From: Aradus depressus
Lineage: Eukaryota; Arthropoda; Insecta; Hemiptera; Aradidae
DNA length: 64,000 nt
NCBI GenBank assembly: GCA_963662175.1
Contig: OY759219.1
Span: forward strand, 25,648,908 to 25,712,907
Reading direction: 5' to 3'
A program made the translations under genes and the position numbers. Shown piece by piece: positions 32,855-43,747 of the stretch (positions within the stretch are counted from its first letter, which is position 1; the number at the start of each line of letters is the position of its first letter). The notes under the pieces were generated by a model. The model worked only from the letters and a program-made list of their open reading frames with translations, had not been told where the DNA came from and made no database searches.

Positions 32855-33122
32855 ATATATGATGTTGTTATAACAGGACTTTCTTATACAAAGCACGCTT
32901 TTACCAGTCTCTCCCTCCCCCTTTCGAATATTTCATACTGGCATTACTGGTAGGTATAATGAAGTCACTCTCAGAAATACGCTATGCAATAAAACAAAAG
33001 AAACGCATTACTTCCATATAGCCAGTAACGCCAATATTAAATGATTTTGGAAGATAGGAGAGTGATCTGTAAAAGTGTAGTTGGTATAAGAAAGTTCTGT
33101 TATGACTAAATCACATATATTT
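32855..33122. mobile_element. MITE-B copy, complete
   Basis: 268 bp with ~60-bp inverted ends, outermost AATATATATGATGT and ACATATATTTT, inner GGACTTTCTTATAC and GTATAAGAAAGTTC. Best copy for defining the family. TSD not certain. Confidence 0.75.
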
Positions 33123-34474
33123 TATTATGTTTTTCAATTGCTTTAATATTTAATATACTTTTACTGTTAATAAAATCTAAATAGCACAGAGGATCATATC
33201 AGCAAACATATACAAAACCGCATTAACCAGCGATTCGCCTACCCCAGCCCTTCTTACTCGACCCTTTAGTCGTATTGAAACTGCCCGAGGTAAACGTTTT
33301 ATACGCCTTGTAATAACCTCGTTAACCCTTCTAATGGCATCCGACTTCTATTGTTTTAGTTATTATTTAAAAATTTAATTTATTTTTTATTATAAGTCGT
33401 TTAATTAAAACAAATACAAAAGATTTTAATTACCAACATTTTACAATTTATAAAGCTATATCAAACAACCAAGAAAATGAAATAATAATAAAGATACTAT
33501 CATCGCTGCAACTTTGAAGGGGGAGAGGGCACTAAAGAAGATTAATTATTCAAATAGTTATATTATGTTTTATTCATTTTATTATTGACATGAAATAGGA
33601 TAATAATAATAATAATGTAACAAAAATATTAAGTTGATTTTTTCCGGCATTTACTGGAATCTGTACAGTGATTATCGGGTTGAAGAGTCTGTCCAAATCC
33701 CGAAATGATAGTGAAACATATATTTTGGGATTACCTAAATAATTTAGGTTATCGTTCAAATTCGTACTTTATACACATATACATTCGTCCGTTCACAATA
33801 CATTGCGAACTTTATATTCCAATTTTTTCCAAGGTTCGCTCAAATTTGTTCTTATAAAAAGGAAGATCAAATCCCTAAATCTAAATTTGAACCACCGGAA
33901 AGGGAGAAAATGGTGAATTTTTTAAAAAATAAATAATAAATTCGTCATTTTCGGTCAGAAACCGATTATGTAGATTGTTTTTTAGGCCCTTCCCTTTCAC
34001 CGATTTTGCTGAAAATCTTCCCTCAAGATTTTAACTTTACAAGATAATAACATTAAGTAAGTCAGGTAAGTTAAGATATTGGGGAGAGCTTTAATAGATT
34101 TGCTAATTTCTCTTGTTTAATAAAGATTATCAGTTGACTGGAGGGATGTCAGTCTGGAATGGGTGGGTCTTCATCACGGAATATTCATGTGAACTATGGC
34201 TTTCGGCACAACTGTTGACAGTTTGCCCATAATGAAACCGTTTTGCCAAACTCAGGTGGCGACAGTTTAAGTCCCACCCAATCATACCTATATTAATACA
34301 AATTTGTCACTGTCCAAACAAAACTAATTTTCATTTCATGTGGTAATGTCTGAGTCATTATCCTTGTCTTGGCTCTTAGGTGTGATGAGAATCATTTGTC
34401 ACTCATCTAGAAATGTTGTTTAAAAAAAATTGTTTTTACACAAATATACGAGGTTAAGACTTAAACAAGTAACG
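33123..34474. other. Unassigned DNA
   Basis: AT-rich, with ATA repeats near 33600. A piece at 33960-34035 resembles Rep-R (CACCGATTTTGCTGAAAATC). 34140-34460 is less AT-rich but shows no frame or repeat. Confidence 0.4.
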
Positions 34475-34596
34475 GCCAAATATTCGATGCTGAGCTTATA
34501 TCGGAATATCATTTTTACATAATCATAAAAAAATAAAAATATATAATTCCTGTCTGAATACCATAACTCCCGATAGAATGAATAAATCGAAACGAA
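34475..34596 (+). repeat. Rep-R fragment
   Basis: TATTCGATGCTGAGCTTATA and CATAACTCCCGATAGAATG in family order, ending abruptly at a SINE head. Confidence 0.55.
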
Positions 34597-34650
34597 AGGG
34601 GGTGCTGGTAGCTCAATGGTATGCGTGCTTGCTTACCGAGCTCACGTTAA
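34597..34650 (+). mobile_element. SINE-A head only
   Basis: GTGCTGGTAGCTCAATGGTA plus TGCGTGCTTGC. The A box is present; everything after the anticodon-arm region is gone. Confidence 0.7.
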
Positions 34651-35585
34651 ATCTAATCGAAAGGTATAACTTATCTTACTGGGTTCACAGGGAAATGAAT
34701 AGCATAGAACAAGAGAACAAATATTGTGTTTATTTATCTAAACCTACATTATAAATAAAATAAAAAATCAAATTACTTACAATAAAAATCTTACCAACAA
34801 ATGTCTACATCTACTTTAGTCTCTTTTCTTTTTAAATATTGTGGCCATTCTTTAATTCAATGTTATTTTGGACATATAAACATATAAATAAATAAAAGTA
34901 CCTTTGTGCATCCATTTCACTGTTATTTTCACTCCTACACGATTCACTACACCTTAACCCCAAAAACACTTCTCTCTCTAGACTGTCCACCTCCACATCT
35001 CTTCTTCGACACTATTTAAAACAGCTGATCGTCGTCTTTTTTCTCCATTCACTGGTTGTTCACATTTCGTTTTAAAACAAAATGCGACTAGTTCATTTTT
35101 GTATATTTATTCACTAATTAAGTTACTTCACTCCTAACAGCTGTTTTTATACAAATAATAATAATTGATTTTTTAATATATTAATAATTTTTTAAATATA
35201 TTAATACAATGTGTGAAATTTTTTACAACACACTACAATGATTAGTGGCAATAATAATCCACTATTAAATTATCTCAAATGAATTTAAAGTTAAACAGAG
35301 ATCAGTGGGTAACTGTAACCAACTTATGTTTGCATTTATCTCTGAACCTTATAGTCATAATCAACTGTTTCTGAACAAAGTTTCATTTTGGTTATACATT
35401 TGTGGATCGAGTTTAAACCAAAGAGAATGAATGATTAAAGGAAATTTGACACTTCGTTTAATATCTATCTACTTCAGTCCCTAAAAAAAAGTGTAATTTA
35501 ATATTTTAATGAATTAATATTGTACAATATTATATATGAATTATTATTAAATTAAAATATCCCCCAGAAAATTGTAAATCCGTTG
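34651..35585. other. Unassigned AT-rich DNA
   Basis: No frame, inverted repeat or family copy recognised. Confidence 0.4.
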
Positions 35586-36230
35586 CATCGTCGGAGAATC
35601 GCAGGCTATGTACTTCGCTCTGCCTCCAAAGCTAACGACCGTTTGGGCTAAAACTCAATATTTGACTTACATAATGGCTTTACCTAAATCTTCATACTAA
35701 ATGTATTCATACATTCATTACATCGGCAGTTGTTAAGGTATCTGAGTCGTGCCCCTTTTCTCATGACAGATTTTGCGGAAAAGTGATAGGTGCCTTCCTT
35801 ATATTAGTTTTTGAATATAAATATAAAATTTCAAGTCGATACATTCATAATATCCGGTAGTTATTGAGATTTTTCAGTTGAGCCCCCTCTGATCTCCCGT
35901 TTCCCTTTGGCTGACTCAGCGGAAAATTAATAGGTGTCGTCCTTATGAGTGAATTTACATATGAAATTCGGCAGTTATTGGGATTTTGTAGTTGAGCTCT
36001 CCTCTGATCCCTCCTCCTCTTCGGCTGATTTCGCTAAAAATTAATATGTGCAAAATTTTATGTCGATACATTCATTTCAACACGATAAGTGTTCACACAC
36101 ACAAAAAGACACAGACAGAGACATTTTCATAGCTATAATCACAACATCGAGAAAATGGTGAAAATTCAGCCGATCTTGAAACGTAAAAATTCGTTGACAA
36201 AACGATTTCACATTTTCGTACGTTTATGAA
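35586..36230 (-). repeat. Rep-R copy, near full length
   Basis: Starts at the damaged CGGAGAATCGCAGG palindrome, has TTTGGGCTAAAACTCAATA and three modules, and ends AAACGATTTCACATTTTCG. Confidence 0.75.
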
Positions 36231-36305
36231 TAAAATTTCAAAAAATAATAAAATTTCCGTGTATAGTGTAAGTTTATTTATTGTACAATTATCTTTGAAT
36301 AATTA

Positions 36306-36690
36306 AAACAGAGAATGAAACGACGATTTGGACTACTCAAAAGAGTACTAGACAAGCGATCTCAACTTCGCCAAGACCGTTATCAGACCTATCTGGACAT
36401 ATGGCGTCCAGCTCTCGGGTTCTGCTAAACCATCTCACACCAAAAGAATTCTAGTCATTCAAAACAAAATTCTTCAAATAATCACATAATTCTCATAATA
36501 CGTTTCGAACATAACATTACAATGGGATCTGAACATACCATTCTTACATGAAGTCACACGACAGTTATACACTAATTTGCACAGAAAGTTCATCCGGACA
36601 CACTGGTGGAAGCAATGTCGGTCCGGTCCTTGCCGGGCAGCCGAACTCGACGACTCAATCGACGTTGGCCTCGTGACCACCCTGCTGACG
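36306..36690 (+). pseudogene. Jockey-type LINE fragment
   Basis: MKRRFGLLKRVLDKRSQLRQ, then after a frameshift IWTYGVQLSGSAKPSHTKRI, then a degraded C-terminus. Diverged from the 22440/29369 subfamily. The 103-codon frame at 36577-36888 starts in its wrong frame and is not supported. Confidence 0.7.
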
Positions 36691-37007
36691 ATTCCTCTTG
36701 TGATCATTTTTTCTTATTGTGTTCTCACAGTTGAAAATTGTCTATTAAATTGTGAAAAAAACAAAATAATTAAAAAAATATTAATAAAAGAAAGCATCCC
36801 AGAAGATGAATCGGCCTGGAGGGATTTAGATGTATTATCTGAATGGCTCCCTCAAGTACTCATAACTCAATCTTTTTATTATTTATAAAAAAATTGTTTC
36901 AATAAAAACATAATTTTCTTTTTCTAAATTATTTTCTCTGTTATCCTTGAATCAACAGTGTATTACACATGTACAATAATTATTTAAAAAATGTATATCT
37001 ATGTGAT
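36691..37007. other. Unassigned DNA
   Basis: AT-rich; nothing recognised beyond chance frames. Confidence 0.4.
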
Positions 37008-37208
37008 GTGGCTTAATAATGATTATACCAATGACTTTATGAAAGCACTCTCTCACCTCATCCATTTTCTCAAATTCATTTCATACCGACATCAGCGGTG
37101 AATCATAATTTTGAGTTTGACTTTATTATACCCAGTATGTTGATATGAAATTATGTAAAACAGTAGTTGGTGTAAGGAAGTCATTTTATGGCCTCACAAC
37201 ATACACTT
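37008..37208. mobile_element. MITE-B copy, diverged
   Basis: ATGTGATGTGGC and TTATACCAATGACTTTATG at the left; TTGGTGTAAGGAAGTCATTT and GGCCTCACAACATA at the right, inverted. Confidence 0.65.
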
Positions 37209-37279
37209 TTCATGTTTTTGGACCCAAATTTTCCTTTATAGGTCTTCTCTCCCAATTAGTTTACACTTTCACTATTTAT

Positions 37280-37925
37280 TCATCTTTTGTATAATATTCA
37301 AACAGTTTCGGGCATTGCCCATTTTCAATGACTTAAATAACATTTGTTACTAGTTACATTAAAAATTAACCTTCCTATTTGGAGGATTCCTCGTTATCAT
37401 TATAATAGAACAAACTAATTACAATTAAATAACTACAGTCATGCTAATACAATTTACTGCAATCCTTTACAATATAAAATATCTTACCTTAATTATATTA
37501 ACATGTTTCATTTTTAATTTACATTATAAGTTTCCTATATAAGTGTGTTTCTCAACATCTTTATTTTGTCCTATTAAGTCTTCTATGTATAAGCTAAAAT
37601 ATTATTAAGTGTATTATAAGTAATGTATTCATAATTAATATAATTAGCCATAAGGTATTTAACATACTTATCAAGTTCTACCATTTTTTTAACTATTTTT
37701 ATTTATTTTTCATTTATTTATTTCTATAATTTTATATTATTAATGATATTGCATAATGGTTACCTATTTTACTATCTGTCTTAAAATAAACAGTTTGTTT
37801 TATTTTTTGGTTTATATATATTGTCTCTTTAGCTTTTCTATTTGTTTTGTTTCCTATACTGTCTAGTATTTTAACATTGTTGAAATTAAACGTGTGTTGT
37901 TTGTTAATACTGTGGTTGGCATATG
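37280..37925 (-). mobile_element. PLE 3' end with GIY-YIG remnant
   Basis: Minus strand: NKQHTFNFNNVKILDSIGNK, then RKAKETIYINQKIKQTVYF and KTDSKI, the C-terminal half of a PLE GIY-YIG domain as at 11711. About 300 bp further lies a GGGC-AAT-GCCC hairpin followed by GAAAC (37302-37330), in the same place as the motif of the first PLE. Different subfamily and more decayed. Confidence 0.7.
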
Positions 37926-37964
37926 GTATATATTTAAATATTATTCAATAAATTATATTTTATT

Positions 37965-38117
37965 ATGGCTTCTGAAGACTGGTCTCAGGAGCTTCAAATT
38001 CAGTTTGCTCAGGCTATGAGACAGTACCCAGTCATATGGGATTTAAAACACAAATTACATTTTAATAAAACAAAGAAATTGGATGCTTGGGAGGAATTAT
38101 TCAAACACTTTTCCTAA
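37965..38117 (+). CDS. MADF-domain N-terminal ORF, 50 residues
   Basis: The complete small frame begins MASEDWSQELQIQFAQ, continues AMRQYPVIWDLKHKLHF and ends KLDAWEELFKHFS then TAA. The pattern (YP.IWD......K......AWEEL) is the start of an MADF domain, a Myb/SANT-related DNA-binding fold of about 85 residues found in Adf1-type regulators and in accessory proteins of PIF/Harbinger transposons. Only the first ~35 domain residues are here, so it is a truncated copy, an exon, or a remnant. AT-rich upstream DNA with TATATATTTAAATA precedes it. Confidence 0.5.
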   Translation: MASEDWSQELQIQFAQAMRQYPVIWDLKHKLHFNKTKKLDAWEELFKHFS

Positions 38118-38693
38118 AAAAGTGTTCATTTTAAACAATTTACATGTAAAAATAAATTACATATAATAAATTCGTATCCGTATTAATTGTACTACAAATA
38201 TGTAAATTAATGACGTAAGTAGCTACCTACCTTGAGCATTTTCTGATTGAAGATTTTGAATAGTAATAAAATGATATACAAATAAACGTAAATTTGTTAT
38301 CTGCAGGTTAACTTGTGCAGGTTATGTTCGTTAGTATGGTTGTGAAGCATCCAAATGCTCGGCTCGTCTCTGTTCGGCTTGGAGTGTGTTCGTTGAAAAC
38401 TGAAAACGAGCCGAACAGTGCTCGGTTCGTTGCTCGCATGTCTGTACTAGCCTTATGACATAAGAAATTATAAGAATAAATAAAGTATAAAAAATATATA
38501 TATGAAGCATCCTGTAGTTAAATCCCTTCATGAGTGAATAATAAAGGTATCGCCCTAAAATACATTCTAAAGGGATATCAAGTTTTAACTACATACCTTC
38601 TTTATACACAAATTTTGCTTCTTTGTATTATGAAAGGACAGAGGAATTATATAATATAGCTTTGAGCAACACGTATATCCCGTATTATATATA
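38118..38693. other. Unassigned; possible hAT-end-like repeat
   Basis: 38340-38450 is a GC-richer stretch with inverted GAGCCGAACAG/CTGTTCGGCT motifs, ending in GCTCGCATGTCTG. It looks like one half of a MITE. The rest is AT-rich and blank. Confidence 0.35.
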
Positions 38694-38869
38694 CAGTAAA
38701 ATCCTTTTATAACGATTCCTGATATAACGATGTGAAACCCAGTTTGGTTTGCTATTTAAAAGTGAAGAAATAAATCCGGATATATAAGATGTTACGTATA
38801 ACGATATTCCGTATAAAACGATCTAAAACATAAGAAAAAGTTGTTTTTTCATTCCGGTTATAACGATGT

Positions 38870-38949
38870 AAACTCATACTGTTTTACCCAATTATGTATG
38901 TATGTATGTGCTTATGTACATACATAATTGGGTAAAACAGTATGAGTTT
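38870..38949. repeat. Perfect inverted repeat
   Basis: AAACTCATACTGTTTTACCC and the following AATTATGTATGTA are mirrored exactly around a GTATGTGCTTATG loop. Confidence 0.8.
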
Positions 38950-39234
38950 TGAACGGATGAAAAATACGAACTTTATAGAAAAGGGTTTTAAACACGGTTC
39001 TTGTTTATTCTTTCCAGGCACAATGAGTCATTCCATTTCCCCCTTGTCAAATTTTTCTTCGAACTCCCTTCTTCCCTTCTAGTGCGTATATTCCTAGTTT
39101 CAGATTAGTCTTTCCTTTGCCTCCGTAGGGGTCGTGACTTCGGAACCTCATAACCATGTAAGTAAAAATGTATACTTAAAAAAAAGCAAGCAAACTAAAA
39201 TAACTGATTTTTTTGTGGAAAGTTAATACATATG

Positions 39235-39557
39235 TTAATATGTAGTGAGAAGTGATTATTTCACAGGATGTCAAATATAAGATAGTCTGACCTCTCACAG
39301 ATTTTTATTGGTAGTAATAGCTAGCCGGCTTTCGAGGTTTTCCTCATCATCAGGCAGTCTGATAAAAAATTAAAAATGTTGAATAGAACTAAATAATATA
39401 ATAAAAATAAATATTTATTTTATAATTATTTAGTTCTATTCAACATTTTTAATTTTTTATCAGACTGCCTGATGATGAGAGAAACCTCGAAAGCCGGCTA
39501 ACTATTACTACCAATAACAATCTGTGAGAGGTCAGACTATCTTATATTTGACATCCT
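39235..39557. mobile_element. PLE-derived foldback with two hammerhead-like motifs
   Basis: Arms of ~135 bp at 39263 and 39559 are reverse complements. Each carries CTGATGATGAG...CCTCGAAAGCCGGC, at 39331-39353 (minus) and 39469-39492 (plus). The 13-bp direct repeats GTTAATACATATG at 39222-39234 and 39558-39570 look like a TSD. Probably two PLE tails joined in opposite orientation during retrotransposition. Confidence 0.65.
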
Positions 39558-39814
39558 GTTAATACATATGTAATCATGTGTATACATAATTTATGTATAC
39601 AGTTACAAATGTATTTAAGTAAATTTTAAAAAGCAAATACGAATATGTAAACTTTCTCATTATGATCATTGTAAAACAAATTTTTTTTCACTAATACAAG
39701 TCCATACTATGTAGGTATGTAGGTTTAACAGTTTGGTTTCGGATATAACGATTTCCGAATATAACGATGTATTTTTCTTAGTCCCTTGAATATCGTTATA
39801 ACCGAATTTTACTA

Positions 39815-40269
39815 TATATAAATATAATTCTGCAGCTTTATGGATACGAATGACATTTATTTCATTCCCTAAAGTTACCAACCTGTAATATAATTACAGA
39901 AATAAAAACTTCTCTGGAACAAGAGGAAGGTTGGACTGGGATCAGGAAAAGTATCATCTTCAGGAGGGGAAAAGTTTTGATATCATCTTGGAAATCTGAG
40001 CTGAGTTGGGTAATTCTGTTTGACAATATAGATATTGTAAGAAGGGGTCTGTAACATTTGATATCAGTCAATCAAAAACTGTCGGATAACGTTTTGAGAG
40101 TGGTAGAGTGGGTTCTGAGACGGAAAATATAAAATTACCTAAATATAAGGCAAGTCATAAATTCGCGGCACATTTTCATAGAAATCATCTTCGATATTAG
40201 AACCTCGAAATGTTCGTATATTTCTAGATAGTGAAATTTTATTGTTAAAAAAAGTCGTTTAGAAATCAG
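39815..40269. other. Unassigned DNA
   Basis: Short minus-strand frames only. Nothing recognised. Confidence 0.4.
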
Positions 40270-40712
40270 TTCAACGACTAACTTGGAATCCGCACACGAG
40301 ACTGAAAAGACAAGAAATGAACAGACGTTATAAACTTTTACTAAGACTACTAGACAAAAGATCCAAATTAACTTTGAAAACAAAACGACTTATATACAAC
40401 GCAGTACTCAAACCTATGTGGACTTACGAACTTGAACTCTGCCAAAGCTTCCTATCTCCAGCGCATCCAATCCTTTCAATCCAAAATCCTTCAGAAAATA
40501 GCCAATGCTCCTTATTACGTCTCCAACAAAACTCTTCACGTACCTTTTGTCAACCAAGTCGCTAAGTCCAAGTATAAAAAATTATTTTCCCTTCTTAGTT
40601 CCCACAATAATCCTCTAGTCAGTGCCCTCCATTCTGCCGTACTTCCCCAACGATGGCTTAAGCGTCAATGGCCTAGAGACCTCCTTAGCAGCAGCAGTGA
40701 CAGTGATTAGTT
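40270..40712 (+). pseudogene. Jockey-clade LINE C-terminal fragment
   Basis: LTWNP.TRLKRQEMNRRYK, then LLLRLLDKRSKLTLKTKRL, IYNAVLKPMWTYELEL. After a +1 change near 40435 come ASYLQRIQSFQSKILQKI, NAPYYVSNKTLHVPFVN and RWLKRQWPRDLLSSSSDSD and stop. The C-terminus is complete; one frameshift is the main damage. Confidence 0.85.
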
Positions 40713-40852
40713 ACAAATGAGAGTAAATCAGTGACTAGGGAGTGTCACTAATGGGTGATTTTTCCCTCTAGACATTTTGACATTGCCATTATCTCTTTAT
40801 TAGCATATTTGCATGTTGTATTTATTCTTTATACAGTTATGAATACTTATAT

Positions 40853-40924
40853 GAAACCCGGCCGAGGCCCTTAGATTTTTTAACTTGCAGGTCAAAAAAC
40901 GCTGAGCACACCGACCTTCGGATT
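40853..40924 (+). mobile_element. SINE-A fragment
   Basis: AAACCCGGCCGAGGCCCTTAG and the block around GAGCACACCGACCTTCGG only. Confidence 0.7.
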
Positions 40925-41519
40925 AGCCAATCCTAAGATTTCTCTAGGTTTTTTTAGGAAATTTTTGATTAGGTGATAAATACTTGAGGTATCTTGTAAA
41001 ATGTGCTCGCAAAATCTTATCAGATCTAAGTTAGTATGAATCGTTTCTAAGTTAGAGTGCTCTGAAAGTTGCAATCTCATACACATACTCGCACAAACAT
41101 ATATCATCGCGGAAATTTTCAAATTGTTCAAGAGATTTTGAAACTTAAAATTTGATCTCGAATTTTCACACAATTATAATACTTTCTTTTATTAAATTTA
41201 TAAAAAAATAATTGAATAACAGTGTTAGTAACCAGACCCCACCGTTCGTCACTCTCTTGTGCAGCTGGAGACCGTGGTGCTGGTCAGTATGTCTTTGACC
41301 TCTACATTCGACCTAGGATGGTAGGGAGATATCCAAATTAGTTTAATGCTAAAGGTCGAGGCCCGGGGCCATCCTCCCCTTTAAGGTAATGTCAGGCGAA
41401 GCGACACGGGTCGCGAGACAAATTTATAACGGAGTCGCGTGAAATGGTCATTCCACAGTCTAGCATTGTAGCATAGTTTTACACGCAGAATCGTGTGAAT
41501 CAGCTAACCGTGAACGACC
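40925..41519. other. Unassigned; weak Rep-R piece
   Basis: 41060-41185 resembles the start-side end of Rep-R on the minus strand (GAAACTTAAAATTTGATCTC). 41220-41519 is GC-richer and unassigned. Confidence 0.35.
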
Positions 41520-41785
41520 TCTGAAGCTTGGGTGCATGGTGTAAAATAAATTAGTTGAGGTCATTTCCTGTAGAATCCAAAGACATTTTTCTTTTCCGCA
41601 AGATATGAGTACGCGAGATCAGCAATCTTTTTCCATCATCCGTTTTCTTCGTGAGCGACTGCTCTGAGGTTTGGTGTAATATAAACTAGTTGAGGTCATT
41701 TCCTGCAGTATCCAAATACTTTTTTTTCGCCTTTTCCGCAAGATAAGAGTACGTGAGAATAGCAATCTTTTCAGTGTCAATTTCC
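41520..41785 (+). repeat. Direct duplication, ~140-bp unit
   Basis: Two adjacent units share TTAGTTGAGGTCATTTCCTG, CTTTTCCGCAAGATA and TAGCAATCTTTT with about 80 % similarity by eye. No family identified. Confidence 0.6.
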
Positions 41786-42602
41786 ATACTGTCCTACTTG
41801 TGGCTAGTTAAGTCCCAACAAAACGGTGTCGCGGGATTAATTTGATCTAATTAACAAGATATTGAGAAATGTTTCATATTGCGTGGAACCCCAGCTTGAA
41901 ACGTAATGTTTGATGGTTCAAATATTCGGATTTAGAGGTTTTACTTTGACTGCTTTCCCATAATCCGATATTGATGAAACTCAGTATGTAAATAGACACT
42001 GGGAGGGGGACAATATATGAAATGAAATTTCCCGAGATAGGGTCCTTTTTACGGTTCTGTGGATGGTTATATCTTAACAGAATTATTTTCCCAATAGTCG
42101 TTTTAGTACTTCAGAATATTCCCGCTACTTACATTTTCAACATAATTTTTTTATACTCATATAAGTTTTTTCAGATGCCTTATTCACAAAACAAGAAAAA
42201 CTAAACGTCGGAAAAACCGAGTTATAAATGTTTTTGAGTTGAACCTTTTCTGATCCCCTGAATCTACTTAAAATTAATAGTTGTTTTTATGATGTTCTCG
42301 ATACACATAGACATATATCATAGACATACATTTAATTTCTAAAATGAAGTCAATAATAATGAGAAATGTTCATAGAAATATGACAGTAAATCTTCTTTCA
42401 TGTGAAATGACTGGATTATTTTAGATTAGTTAGTTAAAAAAGGACACGACTATATCCAAAATCCATTCAACGAGACAACACAATACTTGACATCTACCCA
42501 GATTTACTGAGGCTCCAACGGCACTAATTCTACCCTATTTCACCTCTCATATTGTAGATTAAACAATACATAGACGATAGACACAATAATATGTATAAAT
42601 AA
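41786..42602. other. Unassigned DNA
   Basis: A trace of Rep-R at 42230-42330 (GAGTTGAACCTTTTCTGATC). Otherwise blank. Confidence 0.4.
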
Positions 42603-42912
42603 GCTCGAGCTTTAACAACGAGGTCATATCACCTATTACCAGAGCACTCTGGTGAACATGAGCCCGAATCTCCTCTGGGAGTCTTAAATTTCGCCTAAAC
42701 TAAATGTTAATTCACCTAGGCAGGGGATCTTCAACGAGTTACTGACATCATAAAGGCTCGGGATCATCGCTTAACGTCTCATCCGAAGGACAGCGTGGTT
42801 AAGATTATTTTACCTTTCACATAAAATAAACTAAGGCCCTCGCCTCAGTTTCAAACCCACGATCTTAAGCTCAGAAGGCAAGCACGCATACCACTGAGCT
42901 ACTGGCGTCCTT
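42603..42912 (-). mobile_element. SINE-A, near full length, old
   Basis: Head to body on the minus strand with many substitutions. The GTCACTC block is deleted. No TSD. Confidence 0.85.
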
Positions 42913-43086
42913 ATTTTCTATATATAAATACCAAAAAAAATCTTGTTTCATATTCAAAAACATTATTTTATACATGATTTTCATTTCCTTTGTTGACAGA
43001 GATGTTCTTATTCAATTACTTTTTTTGCGATCTAGTGTGAGTGACGATAAAGTGGAAAGCTAATGAAATAAACAAAAACAACAAAC

Positions 43087-43269
43087 TTGTATAAATTTGA
43101 TGTTGTCTGGTTTCAAAAAAAAAAAATATACATAAAGTGCACTAGTTGCGGCCATCGCCATTGTCAGCAAAAAGTTCAAAAGTGTCCAGTTTGTGCTGAC
43201 GATGACAAAATCCGAGAGAGGTCCACTATATGTATACATTTATCTGTATTTGTGCTAAACTTTCAATGA
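43087..43269 (+). CDS. RING-finger-like fragment
   Basis: Within a 60-codon frame, IKCTSCGHRHCQQKVQKCPVC has the C-terminal half of a RING finger (C..CGH.HC......CPVC). The expected Cys two residues after HCQ is Lys, so one zinc ligand is missing. The flanks are AT-rich and non-coding in look. It may be an exon end, a retrocopy fragment or part of an element. Confidence 0.35.
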   Translation: MYKFDVVWFQKKKIYIKCTSCGHRHCQQKVQKCPVCADDDKIRERSTICIHLSVFVLNFQ

Positions 43270-43344
43270 AACGATAAAAGTGAGTACAAATGGAAAAATA
43301 GGACTTTCACATCGATTACCTACTCAAGTTTCACCTTAATTCTA

Positions 43345-43665
43345 TTGGCGGTGTTAAAGTGCTATTTTTTTCTCCGCCAGGAGGCGACTGAACACTTGGT
43401 AGCCGGTTTCCGCACCAGCTACCGTAGGTCGAGTCTCAGATCCGATCCTGTCCCGCGTATCAACTCCACCCTAGGCCCAATCGAGGACCACAAGCTCTGC
43501 AGTCTCTACTCTGCCCCACGAACAGTTTGGGTTGTACTTCCTCTTAAAGAAGAGGCATCAGCCCCGTTCAAGACCAAGTCTACGGGTGGAGCGGTAGCGC
43601 TGCCATAGAGGCAATACGATAGGCCTTTGTAACACTTAAAAGGGCCACTTTCTGAGCATTAATTA
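43345..43665 (-). pseudogene. R1-clade LINE C-terminal fragment
   Basis: Minus strand: VALLSVTKAYRIASMAAL (compare the R1 at 31814), then in shifted frames FKRKYNPNCSCGAE and PRVELIRGTGSDLRLDLR, the Cys-rich end of R1 proteins. Several stops and shifts. Less AT-rich than its surroundings. Confidence 0.7.
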
Positions 43666-43747
43666 CCCCAATTAACGAATTTATCCATTTAAATTATTCT
43701 AAAATAAAGTAGGGGTGACTAACTGTTGAACTGGGGGTGACTAACTA

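Larger units (their letters stand above)
38694..39814. mobile_element. pogo/Tigger-like TIR element, no transposase seen
   Basis: CAGTAAAATCCTTTTATAAC at the left and, inverted, TAGTAAAATTCGGTTATAAC at the right, each next to TA. ATATAACGATGT motifs repeat near both ends. The interior carries an 80-bp palindrome and a PLE-derived foldback. No CENP-B-type helix-turn-helix was found. Confidence 0.6.

Noticed and set aside
36577..36888. 103-codon plus ORF as a gene
   Set aside because: Its first third lies in the wrong frame of a jockey remnant and the remainder has no recognisable domain.
39469..39492. Canonical hammerhead ribozyme
   Set aside because: The core resembles one, but an extra base precedes the stem and I could not pair a stem I next to a UH cleavage site. 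Kept only as hammerhead-like.
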